Positions 1 through 12,422 of a stretch of DNA of 64,000 bases are shown here, in pieces; position 1 is the stretch's first letter; each line of letters opens with the position of its first letter. The DNA is from Protopterus annectens (taxonomy: Eukaryota; Chordata; Ceratodontiformes; Protopteridae). The stretch covers positions 475,039,287-475,103,286 of the forward strand of contig NC_056738.1 in assembly GCF_019279795.1 (NCBI RefSeq). Direction: 5' to 3'. A model generated the notes under the pieces. That model was given only the letters and a program-made list of their open reading frames with translations, made no database searches and had not been told where the DNA came from. The translations under genes and the position numbers were made by a program.

Positions 1-2805
1 ACACAATCAGTAGGAGTACAATAAGTATACTGTACAACACAATCAGTAGGATTACAATAAGTGTACTGTACAACACAATCAGTAGGAGTACAAGTGTACT
101 GTAAAACACAATCAGTAGGAGTACAATAAGTGTACTGTACAACACAATCAGTAAGAGTACAATAAGTGTACTGTACAACACAATCAGTAGGAGTACAAGT
201 GTACTGTACAACACAATCAGTAGGAGTACAATAAGTATACTGTACAACACAACCAGTAGGAGTACAATAAGTGTACTGTACAATGCAATCAGTAAGAGTA
301 CAATAAGTATACTGTACAACACAATCAGGAGTACAAGTGTACTGTACAACACAATCAGTAGGAGTACAATAAGTGTACTGTACAGCACAACAAGTAGGAG
401 TACAATAAGTGTACTGTACAACACAATCAGTAGGAGTACAAGTGTAATGTACAACACAATCAGTAGGAGTACAATAAGTGTACTGTACAACACAATCAGT
501 AGGAGTACAGTAAGTGTACTATACAACACAATCAGGAGTACAAGTATACTGCAATACACAATCAGGAGTACAGTAAGTGTACTGTACAACACAATCAGTA
601 GGAGTACAATAAGTGTACTGTACAACACAATCAGTAGAAGTACAATAAGTGTACTATACAACGCAATCAGTAAGAGTACAAGTATACTGTACAACACAAT
701 CAGTAGGAGTACAATAAGTGTACTGTACAACACAATCAGTAGGAGTACAGTAAGTGTACTATACAACACAATCAGTAAGAGTACAAGTATACTGTACAAC
801 ACAATCAGGAGTACAATAAGTGTACTGTACAACACAATCAGTAGGAGTACAATAAGTATAAAATACAACACAGTCAGTAGGAGTACAATAAGTGTACTGT
901 ACAACACAATCAGTAGGAGTGCAATAAGTGTACTGTACAACACAATCAGGAGTACAATAAGTATAAAATACAACACAATCAGGAGTACAATAAGTATACT
1001 GTACAACACAATCAGTAGGAGTACAATAAGTGTACTGTACAACACAATCAGCAGGAGTACAATAAGTATAAAACACAACACAATCAGTAGGAGTACAATA
1101 AGTATAGTGTACAACACAATCAGTAGGAGTACAATAAATATACTGTACAACACAATCAGTAGATGTACAATAAGTATACTGTACAACACAATCAGTAGGA
1201 GTACAATAAGTATAAAATACAACACAATCAGTAGGAGTACAATAAGTATACTCTACAACACAATCAATAGGAGTACAATAAGTATACTGTACAACACAAT
1301 CAGTAGGAGTACAATAAGTGTACTGTACAACACAATCAGTAGGAGTATAGTAAGTGTACTATACAACACATTCAGGAGTACAAGTATACTGTACAACACA
1401 ATCAGTAGGAGTACAATAAGTGTACTGTACAACACAATCAGTAGGAGTACAATAAGTGTACTGTACAACACAATCAGTAGGAGTACAATAAGTATAAAAT
1501 ACAACACAGTCAGTAGGACTACAATAAGTGTACTGTACAACACAATCAGTAGGAGTACAATAAGTGTACTGTACAACACAATCAGTAGGAGTACAATAAG
1601 TATAAAATACAACACAATCAGTAGGAGTACAATAAGTATACTGTACAACACAATCAGTAGGAGTACAATAAGTGTACTGTACAAGACAATCAGTAGGAGT
1701 ACAATAAGTATAAAATACAACACAGTCAGTAGGAGTACAATAAGTGTACTGTACAACACAATCAGTAGGAGTATAATAAGTGTACTGTACAACACAATCA
1801 GTAGGAATACAATAAGTGTACTGTACAACACAATCAGTAGGAGTACCATAAGTGTACTGTACAACACAATCCGTTGGAGTACAATAAGTATACTGTACAG
1901 CACAATCAATAGGAGTACAATAAGTGTACTATACAACACAATCAGTAATAGTACAATGAGTATACTGTACAACACAATCAGTAGGAGTACAATAAGTGTA
2001 CTATACAACACAATCAGCAGGAGTACAATAAGTAGAAAATATACCACAATCAGTAGGAGTACAATAAGTGTACTGTACAACAGAATCAGGAGTACAATAA
2101 GTGTACTGTACAACACAATCAGTAGGAGTACAATAAGTGTACTGTACAACACAATCAGTAGGAGTACAAGTGTACTGTACAACACAATCAGTAGGAGTAC
2201 AAGTGTACTGTACAACACAATCAGTAGGAGTACAATAAGTGTACTGTACAACATAATCAGTAGGAGTACAATGAGTGTACTGTACAACACAATTGGTAGG
2301 AGTACACGTATACTGTACAACACAATCAGTAGGAGTACAATAAGTGTACTGTACAACACAATCAGTAGGAGTACATGTGTACTGTACAACACAATCAGTA
2401 GGAGTACAATAAGTGTACTGTACAACACAATCAGGAGTATAATAAGTGTACTGTACAACACAATCAGTAAGAATACAATAAGTGTACTGTACAACACAAT
2501 CAGTAGGAGTACAATAAGTGTACTGTACAACACAATCTGTAGGAGTACACTATGTGTACTGTACAACACAATCAATAGGAGTACAATAAGTGTACTGTAC
2601 AACACAATCAATAGGAGTATAATAAGTGTACTGTGCAACACAATCAGTAGGAGTACAATGAATGTACTATACAACACAGTCTTTAGGAGTACAAGTATAC
2701 TGTACAATGCAATCGGTAGTAGTACAAGTATACTATACAACACAATCGATAGGCGTACAATAAGTATACTGTACAACACAATTGGTAGTAGTACAGTAGG
2801 TATAG
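1..2805. repeat. 36-bp minisatellite, array A
   Basis: Head-to-tail copies of a 36-bp unit, GTACAACACAATCAGTAGGA followed by GTACAATAAGTGTACT, fill the window from its first base; about 78 copies are visible. Length variants are mainly 3 bp (loss of GTA in CAGTAGGAG, or of TAA in CAATAAG) or 6 bp. The unit contains AGTACA-ATAAG-TGTACT, a 6-bp stem with a 5-nt loop. A variant reads AGTATACT. Because unit and indels are multiples of three, long open frames run across both strands (447-2882 plus, 1253-2875 minus); they show no protein character beyond the repeat. The array lies upstream of the first visible COL6A1 exon, so it is intronic. Confidence 0.97.
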
Positions 2806-3342
2806 TCATTCTATTAGAAAAATGCTTTGCAGTAAAGTGTAGGGTTGCATTTTGTGGCAGGGATATGGTTATCACACGGTAGAAAGTTGGTGCGGGGGGG
2901 TAACATTGAGTAGTATGCTAGAGACATCAGAAAGTTGCTCATCAAGTTTACATTTTTCACAGTTCTGAAATTTAGTAATTGCATTCCATGCACTACAAAT
3001 GTTTAAAGCTATACATTCCTGAATAGGTGCATAACAAGTACATTTTAGGTATTTAACTTATCTGTTCTCTTCTTGAGATAATATGAAAGTTCCTTTCAGA
3101 TTTTTGAGTGATTTAGGTTAATTGCCTAGTCTGTTACAATAAGCTTGGGAATAAGTTGAAAGTGTGCTCCAAAAGATTATGTTCCAGAGAACAGTGTAAA
3201 TACAAAAGTGCATGCATGTTTGCACTTTGATAAATAGAGGATCCCAAGATTCAACAGTGAAACATGGTTTCATAACCTGCCTTGGGATTGTGGTTGTAAA
3301 CCTGTGCACATCCAAAGTATTCATATTAACCTCAAGTGAACT
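2806..3342. other. Single-copy spacer between the two minisatellite arrays
   Basis: AT-rich sequence without repeat units, recognisable gene or transposon. It separates array A from the diverged array B. Confidence 0.7.
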
Positions 3343-4895
3343 TTATAGTACTATAATAGGTAGAATGTACAACACAATCAGTATTAATATAGTAGGTACA
3401 CTATAAAACACAATCTGTAGTAGTACAATAGTTACACTGTATAGCACTATCAGTAGTATTAGTACAATAGCTATACTGTTCAACAAAATCTGTAGTAGTA
3501 CAATAGGTATGATGTGCAACACAACCAGTAGTAGTACAATAGGTATACTTTATAACACAATCAATACAATTACAATAGGTATACTATATAACAAAATCAT
3601 TAGTATTATAATAGGTATACTGTATAACACAATTAGTAATGTTGCTGTAGGTAAACTGTACAACACAATCAGTAGTAGTACAATAGGTATACTGTAGTAG
3701 CAGTACAATAGGTATACTGTATAGCACAATCTGTATTAGTATAATAGGAATACTATACAACACGGTCAGTAGTAGTACAACAGGTATACTGTGCAACACA
3801 ATCTGTAGTAGTAGAATAGGTACACTGTGCAGCAGAATCAATAGTAGTAGAATATGTACAGTATACTATATAACTCAATCAGTAGTACTGCAGTAGGTAT
3901 ATTGTACAGCACAATCAGTAGTAGTACAATAGGTATACTGTACTACACTATCAGTAGCACAATGAGTATACTGTACAACAGTCGGTAGCAGTACAATAGG
4001 TATATTGTACAGCATGATCTGTAGTAGTCCAATAGGTATACTATATAACACATTCAGGAGTCCAATAGGCATACCGTATAACAAAATCAGTAGTATTGAT
4101 GTAGGTATACTGTACAACACAACCTGTAGCAGTACAATAGGTATATTGTATGAAACAATCAGTACTAGTACAATAGGTGTACTGTACAACACAATCAGTA
4201 AAAGTACAACCGGTATACTTAGCAACACAATCAGTAGTAGTACAGTAGGTATACTGTGCAACACAATCGGTAGTAGTACAGTAGGTATACTGTGCAACAC
4301 AATCTGTATTAGTACAATAGGTATACTGTACAGCACAGTCAATAAAAGTACAATAGGTATACTGTATAACACAATCTGCAGTATTACAGTAGGTATATTG
4401 TACAGCACAATCGGTAGTAGTACTCTAGGTATACTGTATAACAAGTAGTATTACATCAGGTATATTGCGCAACACAATTGGTAGTAGTACAATAGGTATA
4501 CTGTGCAACACAATCAGTAGTAGTACAATAGATATACTGTGCAACACAATCAGTATTTGTAGTACAGTAGGTATACTGTGCAACACAATCAGTAGTATTA
4601 CAGTAGGTATACTCTAAAACAGTCTGTAGCTGTGCAATAGGTAAACTATACAACACAATCAGTAGTATTACAATATGTATACTGCACAACACACAATCAG
4701 TAGTATTACAGTACATATACTGTACAACACAATCTGTAGTAGTACAATAGATATACTGTACAGCATAATCAGTAGGAATACAACGCAGTTGGTAGTGGTA
4801 CAATAAGTATACTGTACAACACAGTCTGTAGTTGTATGATAGGTATACTGTGCAACACCATGTGTAGTTTTACAACAGGTATACTGTACAACATA
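3343..4895. repeat. 36-bp minisatellite, array B (diverged subfamily)
   Basis: About 43 copies of a related 36-bp unit, CAACACAATCAGTAGTAGTA followed by CAATAGGTATACTGTA. It differs from array A at fixed positions (AGTAGTAGTA for AGTAGGAGTA, ATAGGTATACT for ATAAGTGTACT). Units are more diverged from each other than in array A, and many carry 3-bp changes. The perfect TGTACT stem of array A is mostly replaced by GGTATACT, so the hairpin is weaker here. Confidence 0.95.
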
Positions 4896-5149
4896 ATTTG
4901 TGTAGAAAAATAATGCACAGCACATTTTTTCCATATCGGTTTTACATCTTGGCACTCAAACATTATGGAGCTTTGTAATGGGACATATTTTGCTTATTTA
5001 ATTATAATTAGCAGTATATTGAAAAGTTTACTAAAGAGACTGATTGGGTAGTGATACTGCACTTCTAGTGGAGCGTTCTCTAAATATGTTATTGTTTCTG
5101 TATTACTGTTATAGCAATCCAGTTTCTAATCAAATTGTTTATGCATTAG
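4896..5149. other. Intron sequence before the Gly-X-Y exon
   Basis: AT-rich sequence between the minisatellite and the acceptor at 5148-5149. Nothing else recognised. Confidence 0.6.
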
Positions 5150-5185
5150 GGTCGCCCTGGACCACCAGGACACTCTGGACCAGAT
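5150..5185 (+). CDS. COL6A1: COL6A1 exon: end of the collagen triple helix
   Basis: This 36-nt exon encodes GRPGPPGHSGPD, four Gly-X-Y triplets at the C-terminal end of the collagen VI alpha-1 triple helix. It sits between an AG acceptor (TTTATGCATTAG) and a GTGAGT donor and starts and ends on codon boundaries, as fibril-type helix exons do. Collagen VI alpha-1 pairs with alpha-2 and alpha-3 in the extracellular microfibril network. The identification rests on what follows: the next exons give the DCEIL linker, a CSCCEC cysteine cluster and the VWA domain in the order known for COL6A1. No other Gly-X-Y exon is visible upstream, where minisatellite fills the window to its edge. On its own this exon would fit any collagen; the in-phase chain of exons makes it convincing. 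Confidence 0.85.
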
Positions 5186-6440
5186 GTGAGTATAGTTTTT
5201 ATGTACATTATCTTTCATTTTACATATTGCACGCCATCTAAAGAACAAAGTTATGTAAAGTAATTTTATTATATGTAATCATTTCATCTTAACTATGCCC
5301 CACTGTAACAGTTATGCTAAACAACATTGTGAATCAATATGAATGTATGTCTTTATTTGTTCTAGTGATTATTAATGCATTAAATCAGAATAAACTAATT
5401 CCTTTTTCCTGGTCACTGACATACAATGTGGAACAGCTCATCCTGAGTTTGGTGTCTTCTGTACCCCTAACAATAATCAATTCCAAAGTTGGTGTACTAC
5501 AAGATAAAGGACATTTCTCCCATTTTATTGATCACCACTATCAAATTCATGTTTTTTTTGGAAAAGTATGTAATATCAACATTTGTATAACGTCTGTTCT
5601 TAAAATGTTTGCTTCTTATACCAAGCACCTCTGGAATTGTGGCTGGGTAAGTGGTTGGGGTCATGGTGTATTTCTATTCCTAGATGTCATTGGGACAATG
5701 AACCAAGGTTGACTTAAAATCCATATGAAACCTAAGATGAATCCATTTTTTTCAAGGAATAACATTTTTCCTAGGCCACTTTTTTCTTGGGGCAGCCTTG
5801 CTGAGAAAGAACATTTACTGGTCGCCTTCTGTTTTAGTAGAAAGAAAGATTCTGTGATCCAAAACAGAGGATTTGAGCATTATAACCCTTTTGAATCATG
5901 GTTGGGATTATGATTTCTGGAACTTTCACTGACAAATCAGAAGAGGGAGTGCTGATAACAGACTTATTCTGAAACCACTTAGCTAAAATGGTGTCATAGC
6001 TTTGTTTGCTAAGCTAAGCTCTGGACCTTTAATCAGATACATAATACTTAACGTAGAGATGCAGTTTTACATACTTTTTTCTTTTGATTCTTCTTTTTCA
6101 AATGGTTCTTCTCAAAGGCAGCAAATGTTTGCGTCATAGCTATGTTAATATCATTTTGCTCCCTATATATTTGGTTCCCAAGTGTCACTTAATGAGCTAC
6201 ACTTCCCCCTTTCCATCTGCTTCCTGTTCTGTGTGGTCTCTGAATTCAAGACAGAATATTCCTTAATCATAACAACATTTTTTTATTTATATCTCAAATA
6301 TTTTATTTAGTAAGTGAACTAGGCCACTATAGTCCATTTTTAAACACAATCCTAGCAAACCTGAAAAAAATGACAGTAAAAGCTAGCAGCATATTAAAGA
6401 TAAGAGAGTTTTTCAAGAAAACTGATAATATTAAGAAAGC
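5186..6440. other. Intron sequence, nothing recognised
   Basis: Start of the 6.5-kb intron. Short chance frames occur (for example 5314-5712 plus), but they show no family motif, repeat or splice-site support. Confidence 0.6.
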
Positions 6441-9020
6441 TTCTATGTTAAAACGGGAATGGTAAAAGAAAGATAGGAGGAGTGTTGCAGATGCAGCAGA
6501 TATTGAGAGAAGGTAATAGGAGTATAAAGAAGCATATATGGAGGACTGATAAATACAGTAGAATTTTCTGTCATCTATAGCCAGACATCTTGCAGACTGA
6601 AATCAAATAGGCCTTAGAAAGCCTTCCTCATAACAAGGCTACAGGAAGTGATGAAATACAAAAATATATTCTGTCCCAAAAATTTGCAATACAAAAGTAC
6701 ACTCAGATTATCACAAACACTGTACTTGCTTCATATCTAGTAAGGTAATGCTTAAATTCTTGCAATCCACAAAGAACAAACTGCAAGCCAAGGTAGTTCA
6801 AAGTATGGACACAGTACACCTGGAGCCACAATTCATAATGAAAGGGTTGCTTTAATATTGAAATGGTGATAAAAACAAGTAAAACATAAGCACTTTTGTC
6901 TTCTTAATGAAAACTTCTTCAGATCTGTACTGTGTCCTTACCTTGAACTACCTTAAATTCTTGCGAGCTAGATTACATCTATATATACAAACCAAGAACT
7001 GCTAATTATAACAGTTAGTTTTAAAACAGATAGAAGTACTAGAGGTCAAATTGCAAACATATTCTAGATAATAGGGAAAGCAATGGAGCTTACAAAAACA
7101 TTTACTTTTGCTTCCTTGACTATTCTAAATTCATTTTGTGGGTGATGGCATGCTTTTAGAGAAATCAGATACTGAATCACCTTATTTGCTTCTGAGGAAT
7201 TTTTATGCAGATCAAAAAATGACAGCTAAAGCCATATATGGGATAACTGATTGGTTCTAGATTGGGAGCAGAGTTCAAAAAGGCTGTATATTATCACCCT
7301 TCTTATATAAATTTTATAACAAATATCTGCTGCTGAATAAATGCTGGGTTAGATGAGTCAGATATAGAAATTAAACCATCAGGAGAAATTTTAAGAACTT
7401 CAGATATGCAAATGATACCTCTCTGATCCTGTTAATGCTACTAAAGTAAAAAGCTTTGTTGCTCAATTATAACAGAATCAAGTTGTGTCATCTGGCCCCA
7501 TCAATTCTTTGCAAATACCTGGTGAAGAAGTAGAGGCAAGGACAGATTATATTTTCCTGTACTCAATGATCTGTACGGATGGTGGATCCAGCTATTAAAC
7601 TAAAAGTCCATGCAGCAACCACTTCCTTGACTCATATCAGAAACAAATTCAGGTTTATTCATGAATGGGATATTGATAGATGGCCAGATTACAATTTGAA
7701 TCAAAACTATAAGAGTACCACAGAAGGACAATCAAAGCGCTATGGCAAAATGGAATACTAAGGGCATTAAGAATGTAAATATTTTCAAGACAACCCAAAA
7801 GGTCCTTAAGGAGGGAACCTTCAACAATGCTAGCTATACTTAAGGAAAATTACTATCAGTGAGAAATACTTCTTCCTCATAAGGAAAGTTAATAAGAATA
7901 TTTGACAAGAACACATAGCCAAGGAAATAAAAGTGACAAGTCTCTTTTCAGTCAGTTTTGTCCTACATGTAAGTCAGCATAATCTGACAGTCTCAATGCT
8001 CAGCCTTACTAACAAAAACCTGAAGATAGCTTATATTAACATAAAGTACTTCATATTTGCATTTCATGTGTGGAATGTAAAAAATAGAAAAGAACCTTCA
8101 GCAATGCAAAGTCTGTGTGCAAACAGTAGTATAGAAGAATTGGCACACAATGTAAAATGCCCTGTATATAAGAAAATAGGAAATTACCTCTTGTCCAAGT
8201 ATTTTTAACTCTATTATAAAGGAAGTCTAAGTTACATCCAAGGAGGAGTTGTGGTCACTGTTTATTAATGGGGATGAATAAAATTAGCAGTATCTAAAAT
8301 GTTGAAATAGGATGCAGAAAATAATGGAAATCATTAAAAGTTATGTTTTGAGAAGCGCATTTTTAGATGTCATCATAATCTACAGCTTTCTCACTCTAAT
8401 GATGTCAGAGGGCAGCTGGTGTAAGTTGCAGGAACTTAAATAGTTGACTTAGTTTTAGTAGTACACTTGAAACTTGATTTGAATTTAAAATAATTGCTTC
8501 TTGAAAGGAAACTAAAATATATTTGGATGAGATGTTAAATGAGCAAAGATATCAGTGTTGACAGATGTCCTTATAGTCAGACCTATGGTTTTCCTGGTAC
8601 AAAATACAGTTGTAATTGTTCAATTATAAGTCAGATTCTACATCAAAAATATTGATTATTTTGAAGTGCAGAGTTGAAGAAGGCATTTGAGAATTTAGTG
8701 GATGGCAAATGGCAAGATAAAAAAATCCATACTGTTATCTGGAAGATCTGATTCTAACACAAAACCTCAGATACTGGAACCACATAATGTTAAAGATAGA
8801 GTAAATAAGGCACCGCTACTTAGAACAACTAAAGGCAAGAGTAGAAAAGGACAGTAAAAGGCTAAGATGGATAGACATTATTACTGATGTAAACAACATG
8901 AATTTAGAGGAACTTAAAGAACTGCAGGACATCTTTCAAACCAGTGATAAAAAAACTACAGCAGCTAATGCATTTAGAAACAGATAAGCACCATGGTCTC
9001 ACAACTCTTTGAGGTCACAA
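6440..9020 (+). mobile_element. Decayed RTE-type LINE (reverse transcriptase part)
   Basis: Translated fragments in changing plus frames follow the order of an RTE-clade reverse transcriptase. Near 6590-6660 is LESLPHNKATGSDEIQ, the conserved pre-palm motif. Near 7190-7290 is FYADQK followed by ITDW and CILSP, the usual RTE palm region. Near 7395-7420 the catalytic box reads YANDTSL instead of YADDT. Near 7520-7580 is IFLYSMICTDGG, a thumb-region motif. Near 8860-8920 is LRWIDIITDVNNMNLEEL, the C-terminal motif seen in BovB-like elements. Many stops and frameshifts show an old dead copy. Boundaries are approximate. A second partial 3' end lies at about 9330-9400. Confidence 0.8.
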
Positions 9021-9324
9021 AAAGTTGGATTCAACTAAATCATTACACTACAATAACCACAAATCTGTAAGTAATCTAATTAATATATCCATAAGACATG
9101 GTCATTAAACCTGACATTGTGTTATATTACACCATTTTTCAAGGAAGAGTTCAGGACAAGTTTCCCAAAAATGTCCTCAAGAATGTCAAATGAATAATTA
9201 GAATCAAGTCCAAAAGTTGCATTTTGATAGAGATGGAATGATAAATGTCCATGAAGAAAATAACTGCACAAACATGAATGCTGAGAGAGAAAGGACTCTC
9301 ATAACTGATTAAATTAATTGTAAA

Positions 9325-9405
9325 ATCAAAGCCATCTTTCAAACCTGTGATCAGATAACTAAAAAAGTCAATGCATTTAGAAACAAGTCATCACCGTGAG
9401 CCCAA
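9325..9405 (+). mobile_element. Second RTE 3'-end fragment
   Basis: The stretch CATCTTTCAAACC, then AATGCATTTAGAAACA, repeats a segment at about 8928-8998 with some divergence. This is either a local duplication or a second 3' end of the same RTE family. Confidence 0.6.
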
Positions 9406-11721
9406 CTTTAATATTCAAAGCCTTTAAAGGAATCGATGATGAAAAACATTTAATAATCCCACAGGGATTTTGGCAATATTCATGGTCAAAGAAAAGTAGA
9501 TGTTAGGATTAGATTTGACAGTATAAAGCTGAGATCAATGTGGGAATTTGATAGTACGAATACAAGACTGATTTCCAAGAAAAGGTGTGTGACAAAAATG
9601 AATAGTCGAAAAAGGAGAAAGGGTAGTCAAAAAAGGAGGAAGGAATATAATCTACTGTACTCAGCTTTCTTATCTTGTTTTTCTGTCTTCTATTCTCCTA
9701 TCTGTCTCATGGCTTCTTGTTTGCCTTCATGGTTTCCTTTTCCCCCAACAAACCAAGTAGTACTGTAAACCACAAGCACCCATTTTGTTTATCAGTTTGA
9801 TGAGTCATTAATTATTCCCAAAAATCTTTTAACTTTTCACACTGCCAGTGTGGAATCTGTTGCCTCATAGACCTTAAAGGTCATCTAATCTGACATGAGG
9901 AGTTTGGAATAATTATTGTACTTTAGTGAATTACGTAGTACAACACACATTTATTTATGACTGAGAAACAATATCACATGTAATTTCAGTACACTGAATA
10001 ATGCATATGTAGCAGGGCAAGATATACAAAACTGGTAGCTGCAAAGATGAAGTTCTGTTTTGCTGGTTTGCATATCATACTACATCTACTTTAAATGCCA
10101 ATTACAGTGCAATGATCTTACTGATGCAATGCATAAGTTGTAGGGGGGGGTAGAGATTTCCTTACAAATTTGTGCCTTCCTAGGTATAGACCTTGACACT
10201 CATGAAGATCCCATGCAGCTAAAATTAGTATTACATAGCACCAATTCTCATATTGTGTATTTCAAATTAAGTCCATGTAGAATGCAAACAAAAAACTTAG
10301 ATTCTTAGTTTTGCCCATCCCACGAACTAACAGTACATTATCTGCAACACAACCAGTTATGGCATACTTAAACAATAACTACAAGAACTTGTGAAGCTTT
10401 CCGTAAAGAGTGTCTGAGATTTGTGTACACGTGCAAGGCAAACCAAAGGTTTCCCCTAAAAAAAATACTATTCTGCAATTCAAATTCATTTTCAGCATGT
10501 ATTACACATTCCGAGAAAATACAATGTAAAAGAGAATTATTTTAATGTCCATCAGATAGGGTCAGACATGTTTAATTCTACTGCATCTTACTGAGTTCTT
10601 TACTGTCAGGGATCCACTACATCATAGGATGTGGCAATAAATGTCCACATCTGTTATTAATTCCATTTCAGTGGCACTGAAAACTGTAAAACTAAGATCA
10701 AAATCATTTACCAAAAAACAAAAGACCAAAAATTCTAATGTAGCTCTGTCAAAATGTGCTTCATCTGGAAATGACTAAATATGTGGATGCACTTTGCCTT
10801 TTGAGGAAAATAACACTAATCTGTATGACTGTAGATGCCACCCTAAATAAGTGTTTCAGATTTGTGATGGAAGATGCCTTTGATGTGAAAGGAATTCCTT
10901 CTGATGAAAGGGTTTCTTCTGCTACTTTCCTAATGAAAAAGACATGCACACCACATTTCATTTTCCCTCTGAACTACTGAATGATTTATAACACTAAGAC
11001 TACAGAAACAAATATTCAGCAAAGATATGAGTATTTCTCACAATGTAATTTGGTAATATATTTTGTTCTGAGATGTAGTATACATTTCTAAGATATGCTG
11101 AAGATGTGCAAGTATGACATTTTATATGACTACAGAAAACCAACAAATATAAGAACAGTATCAATTGAATATCGTGTCTACTATATAAATGCATATTCAC
11201 AACTTTGTAATGGATTGTATGTTCTTGCAAAACTAACTTATGGAGAAAAAAATACTGACAATGTTAATATTAGCTAAGAATATACTGCATACCATTGTCA
11301 AAAATAGTAAGGTGACTGAAACAGCTGTATCACTACTACTACATTTTTCTAAATATGTAATTCATTTTGGATGAATATAAAAATGTTTAAAACTGCTACA
11401 ATTTATCATGTTTTAGAAGAATAGAAGAATAGCTCTTGCTAATGTTGCTCACTGTAGTTTTGATTTTGTAACTGCCTTTTTTCTTCTCATACAATTTTTG
11501 CAGTAGTGAATGCATCTGAAGTCCTGGACTTAACTACAAAACACTTAATAAACATTTGTAAACCAAAGTGTAATTATCACCATTTGGAAAATTACTCACT
11601 CCACCAACAGTTTTGCTAATATTCCAATATTAGTTCAATGCTAAGTACAAACAAAACAGATTAACACTTGTGAGAAATAAATGTACTAAAGTATGAATTT
11701 CTTTCTTTTTTCATCTTTCAG
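9406..11721. other. Intron sequence, nothing recognised
   Basis: AT-rich sequence up to the acceptor of the linker exon. Small frames at 9538-9768 and 10756-10980 have no recognisable motif or splice context. Confidence 0.55.
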
Positions 11722-11758
11722 GATTGTGAAATCCTCTATGTAATTGAACGCATGTGCT
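11722..11758 (+). CDS. COL6A1: COL6A1 exon: helix to VWA linker
   Basis: The exon encodes DCEILYVIERMC plus one base. It follows a pyrimidine-rich tract and CAG and ends at GTAAGT. It matches the short segment after the collagen VI alpha-1 triple helix, which in the family reads close to DECEILDIIMKMC. The exon is 37 nt, begins in phase 0 and leaves phase 1. Its cysteines belong to the cluster that is completed by the microexon and the following exon; in collagen VI such cysteines take part in chain association and assembly. It lies 6.5 kb after the Gly-X-Y exon and 7.7 kb before the microexon. Confidence 0.85.
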
Positions 11759-12021
11759 GTAAGTAATGCAACCATCATACAATTCTCTATCATCTGTTCT
11801 AATGCTTGTTTAGCTATGCATAACAGCATGCTATGTTTTTAGATTATAGATTCTTAGAGAAGGCAGCTAGCATTAATAACTATACAGTTGTAAAGGTAGA
11901 GTCAAAATAGTGATTTACAATCATTTAAGTTACCAGACATCAAAACTGTGATTGTAACCAAGCTGTGTCATTGCTAACGAATGTAAAGATATAACAGTAC
12001 TGATAGTTTAATTGCAACTGC

Positions 12022-12254
12022 TAAGGTGGGTTTGGCATAATGGTTAAGGTCTTTATCTTATAAGCACAAGGTGCAGAGTTTAATTCTGACCTCAGGTTAT
12101 TGGCTATGATTAAAATGGCCCTTTAGGGAAGTTAGGCTAGTATTCACCTAAGAGGCATGGTGGTATCATAGAGAAGGAGGAAAAAAATACCCATTTCAAA
12201 ACAAGGGAATCAGCCAGAAAGTAAATGAATAAAAATTAAAAAAAAAAAAAAAAA
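12022..12254 (+). mobile_element. tRNA-derived SINE
   Basis: The head resembles a tRNA gene: an A-box-like TGGCATAATGG at about 12033-12043 and a B-box-like AGTTTAATTCT at 12077-12087 with normal spacing. A tRNA-unrelated body follows and an A-rich stretch ends at about 12254. The B box departs from GGTTCRANNCC and no full cloverleaf forms, so this is a retroposon rather than a working tRNA gene. Confidence 0.7.
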
Positions 12255-12299
12255 CTGAAAAAGAGCATAAAGCAATTTTAGAATATGAACCATTTTTTT

Positions 12300-12422
12300 T
12301 GTATGTATTTGTATGTTTTGTTCGGGTCTTTTCCCCTTGGGTCTCCACTGAAAATGGATAATTTCTTATCCAGTTGGACTAACCCGGTTAACAAATGTGA
12401 AATAAATAAAAATAAATAAAAC
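12300..12422 (+). mobile_element. LINE/SINE 3' tail with (AAATA)n
   Basis: The segment GTCTCCACTGAAAATGG continues to TTAACAAATGTGAAATAAAT and short AAATA repeats. Similar tails occur at 48573-48660 and 53372-53470 (minus) and twice at 60.7-60.9 kb. The shared end marks a LINE family and the SINEs that borrow its 3' end. Confidence 0.7.

Noticed and set aside
447..2882. Open frame of 811 codons on the plus strand, and 540 codons on the minus strand
   Set aside because: Both are products of a 36-bp tandem repeat whose unit and indels are multiples of three; no start context, domain or codon signal beyond the repeat.
1..4895. CRISPR-like array, since the period is 36 bp
   Set aside because: The whole 36-bp unit repeats without unique spacers, and the window is a eukaryotic genome.
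5314..5712. Plus-strand frame of 132 codons after the Gly-X-Y exon
   Set aside because: No collagen or VWA motif, no splice acceptor that would join it in phase; the linker exon at 11722 continues the gene properly.
12030..12095. Possible tRNA gene
   Set aside because: A and B boxes are degenerate, no full cloverleaf can be drawn, and a SINE body with an A-rich tail follows.
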